Assembly: GCA_029718625.1 (NCBI GenBank)
Contig: JAINUF010000028.1
Coordinates: forward strand, 1,174,328 to 1,238,327
DNA from: Synaphobranchus kaupii
Lineage: Eukaryota; Chordata; Actinopteri; Anguilliformes; Synaphobranchidae
DNA length: 64,000 nt
Direction: 5' to 3'
Below the pieces are notes generated by a model. That model searched no databases, was not told the origin of the DNA, and saw only the letters and a list, made by a program, of their open reading frames with translations. The position numbers and the translations under genes are program-made. This document shows positions 21,601 through 32,800 of this stretch, one piece after another; position 1 is the stretch's first letter, and each line of letters starts with the position of its first letter.

Positions 21601-23749
21601 CGGAAAACTGGGCATAACTGCAATTCAGCCTCCTTTAAGGAAAGGGCAAACATGCAAACCAAAGAATACACTTTCTTTTGAGAGGAAAAATACACAATTT
21701 TACAAATAGTCTGAGATATTGCCTAGGTGTGCGTCTGTGAAAATACAATCGCAAGACACGGTACAATTCAGAGCATAGCAGAGGTGCAGACCGATGCACC
21801 AGAGCGGTCCTAATTTCAGCTGTTCGACGTTGTTAAGTTCCCACAGCCATTTTGGGCGCACGGAACGTGTAAGGACTGCCCTTCCCTTAGATTACTGAAC
21901 CAGATCACGCAGCACGTCAATAACTCAGTTACCCACGTTACCTTGATGGTTCTGTAGTTCTGAGATGTTACTGTAGACTGCAGCAGATGCACCGGAATCA
22001 CCGTTCCCTTCCACTGGTGATGTGGAGAGAAGTGTGGGAGACAGGAAGATTTAAGAAAACTACTTTTTATAAATTACTATATCGGCACCACTGAGCCACA
22101 TTGAGACATTATTCTTTTACATTGCGCAAATGTATAAAGTAAGAGTGAATCTTTACTGTGTTCAAGTCATATACGGCCTGTAAGTACATTTTATAGTTTC
22201 TTTGTAAATCCCAGTATATTAGCAGTGGCTGTTATTTGTATTTGAATAGTGTGCATTAGTATCACCAGTGAATGCCTTGGTATCAGAACAACAACCATTA
22301 GCCTAAGTCCACCTCCAAGCAAAGTTCTTTACATCATTTTTAGAACAAACTGAAACTATGTCCTAAAAACTATGTAGTAAAAGTAAAAAATGGAAAAACG
22401 TATCATTAAAATTAGTTTAAAAAACAAAGTAACAATAAATAACAGAACATGTTCATGTCAAAACACCATTTACTCTCCTTCCTTTCTATGCACTCAGGCA
22501 TGAGAAAAGAATGAAGCTGAGATCCACAGAGTATCTGAGCTGATAGAGAGGATTTATAAATTAGACACACTCCAATTGTATCTCCTGCAGACCTATAGAA
22601 CCAAATCCATAGCCAGATAGCTAGCGTACCCTCAGGCTGTCATTCCATCTAATAACGTTAGCATGTACCATGGCTATGAATCTTAATAACCACTTACCAC
22701 TAATTTAAAGGTAATTCCCTGTTTCTCCCCACATCTCTGTTTTTGTAAGACATCCTGGCTTGAGTACATTTTTATTTTATTTTATTTAAAATAAAATAAA
22801 AATTTAATTTATTTTGTATACACTGCTGTTGTAAGTTACATATATTTTGACTCCAGTTCTGCTTGTAATGCACTTCCTTCCTCTTTTAGAATCAATTTTT
22901 CTTATTGGTTTTTAGAGCTCTTAATGGTGTAGCACCTTTTATATATAAGAATGCCTGTCCTTTTATGTCCCACAGCGTGCCCTCTGTTCCTCCCTTGCAG
23001 GCCTTTTAACTGCACCAACGGTAGCACATGTTAGGAGCGCTCTGTTCCTCCCCTGCAGGCCTTTTAACTGCACCAACGGTAGCACATGTTAGGAGCGCTC
23101 TGTTCCTCCCCTGCAGGCCTTTTAACTGCACCAACGGTAGCACATGTTAGGAGCGCTCTGTTCCTCCCCTGCAGGCCTTTTAAATGCACCAACGGTAGCA
23201 CATGTTAGGAGCGCTCTGTTCCTCCCCTGCAGGCCTTTTAACTGCACCAACGGTAGCACATGTTAGGAGCGCTCTGTTCCTCCCCTACAGGCCTTTTAAC
23301 TGCACCAACGGTAGCACATGTTAGGAGCCCTCTGTTCCTCTCCTGCAGGCCTTTTAACTGCACCAACGGTAGCACATGTTAGGAGCGGCATGACAAGCTT
23401 TTCTTATAATGCACCTAAACTGAGGAATCATTAAACACATTATAGAGGCTGGTTCTGCGGTCATTTTTAAAACGCTTCTTAAAACTCACGTCTTTACTTT
23501 AGCCTTTACTTAAAATACCTACAGCGATGCCTTTTTAAATTTTAGTATTTTAACTTTGTTCAATTGTTTAGTGTTCAATTTATCTTACCTGGTTACCCTT
23601 TTATTCACCGTTATCTCTCTAACTGGCTCCGTCTTTTTATTACTGCACACTAGTATTTTCACGTTTTTATTTTATCTCTGCTTACTGTAAAGCAATTTGA
23701 GCTGCAAATCTTTGTGTGAAAGGTGCTATACAAATAAAGATCATTATTT

Positions 23750-23800
<51 letters not shown>

Positions 23801-26800
23801 TGAAAACAGGGGTGTGGGATTAAGGAGTTAGCCAGCTGACTCTAGTAAATATTTTGAAGCAACCCAGGCTCTCATCCAATCAGATGTCATCAAATTCAAA
23901 ATATTTACAAAAGTTAGCCAGCTAAACTCCTTGAATGCTATGTAAAAAAAAAAAGAATTAAAAAAGCATGCATAAAGCTGTGGAAGTCGCTCTGGATAAG
24001 AGCGTCCGCTAAATTCCTGTAATGTTATTTGTTCCCTTACGTTACTGCACCGCCTCATGCTATATGTTAATCGTTTTGTTCCCCACAGTACCTTGATCCT
24101 CCTGCACATCTGCAACGTTACTGTGGACTGTATCAGCTGTGCCGATCCCCTGAGCTGCTAATGTAGAGAGAGAGAGAGAGAATGTCAAGAACCAATATTT
24201 GACTGGTCATATAGGCTGATGTAGATTATGTCAATAACCAATATTTGACTGGTCATATAGGCTGTTGCAGATTATGTCAATAACCAATATTTGACTGGTC
24301 ATATAGGCTGATGTAGATTATGTCAATAACCAATATTTGACTGGTCATATAGGCTGATGCAGATTATGTCAATAACCAATATTTGACTGGTCATATAGGC
24401 TGATGCAGATTATGTCAATAACCAATATTTGACTGGTCATATAGGCTGATGTAGATTATGTCAATAACCAATATTTGACTGGTCATATAGGCTGTTGCAG
24501 ATTATGTCAATAACCAATATTTGACTGGTCATATAGGCTGATGTAGATTATGTCAATAACCAATATTTGACTGGTCATATAGGCTGATGCAGATTATGTC
24601 AATAACCAATATTTGACTGGTCATATAGGCTGTTGCAGATTATGTCAATAGCCAATATTTGACTGGTCATATAGGCTGATGCAGATTATGTCAATAACCA
24701 ATATTTGACTGGTCATATAGGCTGATGCAGATTATGTCAATAACCAATATTTGACTGGTCATATAGGCTGATGTAGATTATGTCAATAACCAATATTTGA
24801 CTGGTCATATAGGCTGATGCAGATTATGTCAATAACCAATATTTGACTGGTCATATAGGCTGTTGCAGATTATGTCAATAGCCAATATTTGACTGGTCAT
24901 ATAGGCTGTTGCAGATTATGTCAATAGCCAATATTTGACTGGTCATATAGGCTGTTGCAGATTATGTCAATAGCCAATATTTGACTGGTCATATAGGCTG
25001 ATGCGGATGCCATGCTGTTTTGCATTATACCACACACTGTATGCAAAATGCAAGCTTCCACAATAATGGAAGCAGTAGATAAGCACAGGCATGAAATGAT
25101 GACGGAGAAATGTAACAAATTGGTTTACATAAGCAGATGTTTCCACTTGCTTCAGAATGGAGCAGGATTCCAGAGAGCTATGGAGTCTATATCTTTGCTT
25201 GTAAATGTGGCTGGTATAAATGATAAATTAAAAATAAATAATAGATACAGAGCTTCAGCTGACTATAATTATATTACTTTATGAGCCTGACATTTCCACT
25301 TAATTTACACCATCAGTGTCACATCAAATGCGTTCCCCCTCTGGTGCAGGTTGCATCATCAAATCAGGTGATACAGTGAGTTTGTTCTCAGCTATTATTG
25401 GCTGATACCGGTATGACCATGATATTATTGTGCATCGCTACACACACACAAAGACAATGTAACATACTTCTCTTTAATTAAATAAATTATTCATATCCTT
25501 TCTTCAGGAGGGAAAAACTAAATAGAGATAGTACAATCAGAGAACAAATTTGGAAAAACAGATAAAGGTTAAACCTTAAATGTAATCAAGGGCAAAATGT
25601 TTAAAAGTACTGTCTATCTTAAATAGCCACATTAAAATCCATTAAATAAAATGGCAAAAGAAAAAATTAAACAAACCTACTTTAAAAACAGTGTGAATGT
25701 TCTGTGAAAGCTAGAAAGCTCTGTCAGAGAGAACGGTGAACAGGGAACCGAGCTCTTACCTGTTGGCGTTTTTAGACGACGGACCAGCAGACACCCTAAC
25801 AAAGACAATAATCCAACAAGCACAGCTGCAGTGCAGGTCAAAGTGATCACCAGCAGCATTCTATTACCTGCATTGGCACAAAAGAAGGAAACTTAACTAG
25901 GGACCTCAGAACAGAGAGATCTTTTGAGTTCATGTTTTTTACAATTTCCGTATTTAGCTATATTAAAAGTTACATTCCTTATTTAGCTATATAAAAAGTT
26001 ACATTCCGTATTTAGCTACATTAAAAGTTACATTCCTTATTTAGTTACATTAAAAGTTACATTCCTTATTTAGGTACATTAAAAGTTGCATTCCTTATTT
26101 AGCTATATTAAAAGTTACATTCCTTATTTATCTATTGTATATTAAGAGTTACTTTCTTTATTTAGCTATATTAAGAGTTACTTTTCTTTTTTATTAAATA
26201 AAATGAAAGGTGTACGTACATCATATTAATTTGAGCATTTCTGTTTTCTGTTTGAGCAGTGTTGGTACTTGACTTTGGCGGACGCATACTCTTGAAATAT
26301 TGCAATTGTGTATATGCTATTGTGCATAATAATATTAAATACTATTTTATTTGGGGAAAAGAGAAAAGTAAAGAATTAAACGTGGTATGTGAAAAACATA
26401 ATGCTTGAAATTTAATGCAAAATTATTCACATAACACTGGAATAAGATTGGAACAGACAGACCCTAACGGTTTCTGACAAAACCCATGTTTTGCTGGGAA
26501 AGTTTGAAAAGTTAATGAAAGACTGGGTCAGGTCACAGTGTTACTTAGATGTTACTCATCTAAACTGAAAGCTATCACAAAGAGCAACACCACTTTACAT
26601 TTCAAATATGCTATAATTGGACTGTCATTTCTGCAATCACTAGGCCACAGGAGTGACAGAAGTATTAATGCTCAGTTGAACTCTGTATTGAACTCTGCTT
26701 CCCTCCCATTGTGGGTTGAATTCAGATGTTTGTTTTAGCCTTAACTCAGCTCATAGAGGTAGTTGGAGGTTTTTACCTGTCTTTATTGTTGGCGTTGTTG

Positions 26801-29800
26801 GCAGAGTGAGGTGCAGGGGGACCTGTGCTCTGATCATGCTCTCTCTGAACACCACACAGGCCCAGTGCAGCTGGTCTTCACTGAGGCCCAACAGGGTGAG
26901 ATTCAGCATCCTGTTTGGGTGTCTCTCTCTCAGGACTTCCTGTTTTACGAGCTCCCCCCTGCCCCCCCTCATCCACAGCCAGGCCAGAGTCACAGAGCCA
27001 ATCACCTGCGATATCTCACAGTTCAGCACAACTGACTGATTCCTGGACGGGCCACCAGGGGGCACTGTTGAAACTGAGAGAGAGAGAGGGAGAGAGAGGG
27101 AGAGAAAGAGAGAGAGAGTGAATTTTTATGCAGATATCAGCCATTATTAGTAATGACGTGCCTGTGTGCCTCATGACCTTGGATCAGCTAAATTTCTGTT
27201 GTTTACTGTTTGCCCATGGCTGTAGTTTATTACATTTTACATTCAGTAAAATAACACACACTTTGTTAGCACCCAATTGTTTTTTACATTATTCCATAAT
27301 AAAAAAAAGTATTAATTATCTTTGACTCAGCACCGGGAAAATAAGAAGTGCATGTGTACATTGGATTAGCCTACTTGTTGTCTGTTACATTCAGAATACT
27401 GTGACACAGAATATTGTGAAAACTGCTCAATAAACAACATTTTCTAGTATACTGTTATCTCAACAAAAAACTCTTTCAATGTCCAAAAATGCCAAGTTAC
27501 TCAAATCCCTGTAATAAAGATAGCAAAATCTAGGCCCGCAAGATAATAAGCTCTATTCCAACAAAATTCTAATTTTATCAGTTCTTTAAATTGTCTAAGC
27601 TTATACTAAACTTGTACTGCACACTTACCCTGAATAGTTACCAGAGTAATCGAGGCCATCACACTGTTTTCAGAATAACAGATGTACCTTCCACAGTCTC
27701 CAAACTTCACTGGTGAGATTCTCAGAGGAAAATGATTTCCATCATAGACCTCAGATGAGAATCTCTCTCTATCTATCTCCATGGAAATCAAACCAGTCTC
27801 TTGTTTATCAGCTGAGGTCACAAGGATAGCATCTAGGCTTAGCAGTGGAACCCTGAACCAAGAAGCTTTACTGTATGGGACCAGTGAATGACAGATTAGC
27901 ACCACCTCACTGCTGTTGAAACTTCCTCTGTACAGAGTGTGTTTTGTGCGAAATGTACCTGGAGAATAAAGTTGTGGTTAGAATGATGTTCTGCACAGTG
28001 CTATACACATATGCTACTGCTACAGGTAGTGAGCAACAAATGGAGAAAAACTATCAATGTGAAAGTCAGTGTTTGTGGAAGAGGAAAACTCAGGCCTCAT
28101 TACAGTATAGCCCATGAAGAATAACACAGGCCATATGTTGAACAAGTCATACATCACTGTGGTCCTCTGGACAACCAAGCAGGAGAAACTGGCAGCTCAG
28201 CTCAATTTTTGGTACCCCAGTTATATACCGGTATACCGGAATATATTGTGTATATGTGTACCATTTGTATAGAAAAAAATATATCATATATATAATAGAG
28301 TATATTTTGTAAACTTACTACATAACTACCTGCCCATTCACCTGTTTCTATTTACAAACTGAAGGTCAACTGAAAAAATATAGTAATCTCAGTAAGATTA
28401 TATTTGTAATCCATGTTTATCCTGGACCAAGAGAATTTACCGGGAGCACCTGATTTAGTCCAGGACAGAAAAAATAGTAGTTTTTAAAAATGTGCTAAAC
28501 CTTAAACAGTCCTAATTGTGAAACAAGGTTAAACTGCCACTAGTAGTCTACTTCTGACAAGCCTTTTAAAATATGGAGGCTCAAGATTTCCTACTTAATA
28601 TGCAAATAAACATCTACTAGACTGGAGTCTTAAAATGACTACGGCCGTATTATATGCTGAGTTTACACCAAAAGCGTTTTGACGTGGAGTGTTGCAGATA
28701 TGCGCCGCTGGAACTGAAAAGGAAAGCGAAGTTTGTAAGGTGGGCGTTCCCTCTTGGTGTCAGTCAGGTTCGGAGGAGATTCACTTCAGATTTCTTTTGC
28801 TTTATGTAGCTACAGCATAGTTAGTTAGCAAGCTGGGTAAAAAGGTGCGCGGGTCTGCTGTTCTTAAATCCGGGGTTACTGGGGCTGTGTCCGAATCAGA
28901 GCCCTATCTACTGCGCCCTGTCTCCTGTGTACAGTGCACTGGCAGAAGTGTACTGTTTAATGTGCACTGTTTAGCAGTCCGTGAAAAATATCCGCCGTAC
29001 TATTTTCCAATCGCACTGTGGAAGTGTCATAAGCAAGTCATAAGACGTCCCACCAGTCTTGCCATGTCTGCGGTTTTACAGCTAAATTGGGGTACTTTCA
29101 AAGTGCAGTCCGCAAAAAATATCCGCCGTACTATTTTCCAACCGCACTGTGGAAGTTAGTGTTGTGTCGTTCGCGAACGATTCGTTCAAAAGACCGAATC
29201 TTTTGGGTGAACGAACTGAACTGAATCACTTACTGAAAAGATCCGTTCATTTCTCAGTTCAGTTGAGCTCTCGAATGGATCTGATCAGCAGCGAGCGTGC
29301 AGGGAGGGGGAGGGACTGCCGCCAGCGAACGTGATTCGTCCCCTGCGAACCAGTTCTGCTGTGCTGAACGAATCATTCACGGGCGGGTGGGCGCTGAGCG
29401 AGGCAGTGAGCGTGCAGAGTGGACTTCTGCGAGCGAATGTGTCGTGATGCGTTCACTGAAGGCTACTAGACACAGTGAGTTAACGTGACGTGATCCTGAG
29501 TGATAATCAGCGGCTCAAACTGCCAGAATCAGGCTCAGCAAGTTAAGACTTAAAAGTCATTGAAAACCAGCGTTCACCTCCAATATTGATATTCAACGAG
29601 GAAACCTTTAAAATATCAAGATTTGTAAACGGAGTTTGGCGCGTTTGTCAAAGCGACAGCACTTCCGCATGAACCGTTCGGCCGTTTCAGTTCACTGGGT
29701 GAGTCGGACTACGCAGTACGCAGTCGGAGCTCCGCCCAAGCACTGAACGATTCGGTGAACGAATCTTTTGAACAAATCTTTTTAATGAACTGATTCTAGT

Positions 29801-32800
29801 GATTCGAGTCACTGAAGTGAACTGTTTTGCCCATCACTAGTGGAAGTGTCGTAAGCAGGTTATAAGACGTCCCACCAGTGTTGCCATGTCCGCGGTTTTA
29901 CAGCTAAATTGGGGGTACTTTCAAAGTGCAGTCACAGGTAAAAATTATAAGCAAAGCACGCACTTATTTTAAAAAGTAAAAACATGATGATTTCTATTTA
30001 AAATACGTTGGCTTTGGTTAAAAATAGCCTATAAATTTGGCTAGTTTTGAGTCGCCATTTGGCTGGAAAGTCTTACAAAATCCAGAAATCTGGCAACCCC
30101 GCGCCCCACTCTTGCGCTGCCATCTCATGTGTTGTTTTTGTTGTATTTGAAGGAAGCGAAGCTGCGCCTCATTTTTTTAAAACGAAGCTTCACCTCATAT
30201 TCATGTGACCAAAATGTTCGTGTACTTCTTGAAAAGTGTGCTCCCGAATGTACTCTAAACCCCGGAAGTAAGTGTGTCATCCGGGTGTTTGAAGTATACT
30301 GCAATTTGAAAAAAATTTACGTACTCTACAACTTTCTCGCCCTATCTGCTCACCAAGGCTACTCAACAGTGTGGAAGAGTGCTGATTCACATACTCGCCA
30401 AGGCTACTCAACAGTGTGGAAGAGTGCTGATTCACATACTCGCCAAGGCTACTCAACAGTGTGGAAGAGTGCTGATTCACATACTCACCAAGGCTACTCA
30501 ACAGTGTGGAAGAGTGCTGATTCACATACTCGCCAAGGCTACTCAACAGTGTGGAAGAGTGCTGATTCACATACTCGCCAAGGCTACTCAACAGTGTGGA
30601 AGAGTGCTGATTCACATACTCGCCAAGGCTACTCAACAGTGTGGAAGAGTGCTGATTCACATAATCGCCAAGGCTACTCAACAGTGTGGAAGAGTGCTGA
30701 TTCACATACTCGCCAAGGCTACTCAACAGTGTGGAAGAGTGCTGATTCACATACTCGCCAAGGCTACTCAACAGTGTGGAAGAGTGCTGATTCACATACT
30801 CGCCAAGGCTACTCAACAGTGTGGAAGAGTGCTGATTCACATACTCACCAAGGCTACTCAACAGTGTGGAAGAGTGCTGATTCACATACTCGCCAAGGCT
30901 ACTCAACAGTGTGGAAGAGTGCTGATTCACATACTCGCCAAGGCTACTCAACAGTGTGGAAGAGTGCTGATTCACATACTCGCCAAGGCTACTCAACAGT
31001 GTGGAAGAGTGCTGATTCACATACTCGCCAAGGCTACTCAACAGTGTGGAAGAGTGCTGATTCACATACTCGCCAAGGCTACTCAACAGTGTGGAAGAGT
31101 GCTGATTCACATACTCACCAAGGCTACTCAACAGTGTGGAAGAGTGCTGATTCACATACTCACCAAGGCTACTCAACAGTGTGGAATAGTGCTGATTCAG
31201 ACACGGCCTAGGATTTATCTTTAGTCTTAATATATTAAGTTCTTCAATGTCACAGATTTACTCATGAAAAAAGAGGTTAAAGCTCAGGATTCTTTTATAA
31301 AAGCTCCAGTGAAAACCATATGCATAGTCACATACCTATGGAGACTCCAAGTGTTTTGGGAACGCTGAAAATAAGTGCTCCGTTCCATTGGAGTGTACAG
31401 CTATATGTTCCCTCACTCTGTAGGTCAGTACTGTGGATGGTGATGTGGGCAGTTTGGTTAATGATCAGCGTTGTGTTAGCAGTGGGTTCTCTGTCCCTTT
31501 CCCAGTCCAGTGTAGCTGAATCTGGAAGGCGGGATACCTCGCAGCTCATGGTCATATCAGATCCTTCCTGGACTCTGGCCGAGTGAAGTGGTTGCACTGT
31601 AGGAGCAAAGAGTAATTGATTTAGAGAAGCTTGTAGATCTTTATGTCAAATCACTGTGTCGACTACATTGCAGAACCAGTCATTAAATTTAAAGATATAA
31701 AGTATAAAGTATAGGAGTGTGATTTAATCATATTGTTAGCTGCTGATATTGAAGAACGTTTCTGCGGTTATTTCATGACATTATTTTAGTTACCTGGATA
31801 ACTTGCTTATCTTGCTTTGTGTAAAACCCCCCTGATCTATATCACCTCAGATTTAATAATGCACTGTATCAAACATGAGAAACATAAGCCACTGCTGAGT
31901 ATTACTCTCAATTACCTTTTCTTAGTACAATTATTTATTCTTCAACTTTGCATAAGTGCAATCTAATTTCAGATTCAAAATCAGTTTTCCGGGAAAGTAA
32001 AATACAAGATCTATCTCAGCTTTGATTCATGATCCTTTGTTTATATTTAAAGTATAAAGATATGTTCTTTTATATACTGTCATTATTTTCAAACTACATA
32101 AAAGAGTAAATTTACCTTTTACAGCAAACACTTCAAACTGGGCCAAGTTTACTTTCTCTGGTTTAGTTTGAATAAAAGTAAAAACTCCTGCATTTTTTAA
32201 ATCTGGCCGCAGAGAAAGTTCATACTTCCTTTCTTTTGAAATAGACGTCTTCCTCAAATTAAAGACATATTTTCCATTGGACTGTATGGTTATTATCCGA
32301 GTGTTTATGTAGCTTCCATCATGTGATGTCCACTCCCAGATGAATTCTGTCCCATTGGTGTCAGCAGGGGCTTGTAGAGAGATGCTCTTGCTCTGCCCAG
32401 AAAGGATGTATTTGTACTGCACCAACACTGCAGAAAAAAAAAATGTACTAAATGCAACGATCCAATTGAACAAAAGGCATGATGTTATTGAATTTGAATT
32501 GGAAAAGATCAGTTAGTTCATTAAATGTAAACCCAGATGATTAAACCCAAGTCAGTCTGGAGGCTGGTACAGATTTATAAACAGATAAAAATGTAATCCC
32601 CACAGCTCTAATGAATATCTAAGCTATTTTATACTGGGATGTACAAGTGTTGCTTGTACCAGCTGTAGTCATGCTTTTATACCCAAGATCTGCATGATTA
32701 GTTTCTGTACTCAATGTGGGTTTGCAGTAGCCTAAGTTTTTTCTTTTGGATGAAACTTCCTGTAGGGGAATGCTGGCAAACATGAATAGCTTGAGATTAG

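Larger units (their letters stand above)
28881..31208. mobile_element. Terminal-inverted-repeat DNA element in the Ig2-Ig3 intron, unit 2
   Basis: The left end GGCTGTGTCCGAATCAG and the reverse complement of the right end GGCCGTGTCTGAATCAG match at 15 of 17 positions. The interior has a partial tandem duplication (28975-29105 and 29115 onward), a nested hAT element and a 45-bp minisatellite at the right end. No transposase frame. Target duplication not resolved. Absent from unit 1, where this intron is only about 360 bp. Confidence 0.6.

Noticed and set aside
21816..22001. 61-residue minus-strand frame reading IPVHLLQSTVTS
   Set aside because: Wrong frame of exon 8; the phase-1 frame gives the ITIM-like AVYSNI and joins both neighbours.
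24183..25010. CRISPR-like look of regular repeats
   Set aside because: Repeats are head-to-tail without unique spacers; the setting is a vertebrate intron.
25012..25284. 90-residue plus-strand frame repeated at 44539 and 63262
   Set aside because: Antisense in a receptor intron; its conservation is explained by the unit duplication. No domain seen.
30129..31211. Long open frames on both strands with a 15-residue repeat (GYSTVWKSADSHTRQ)
   Set aside because: They are products of the 45-bp minisatellite without stop codons, lie inside a receptor intron, and shrink to 3 copies in unit 3.
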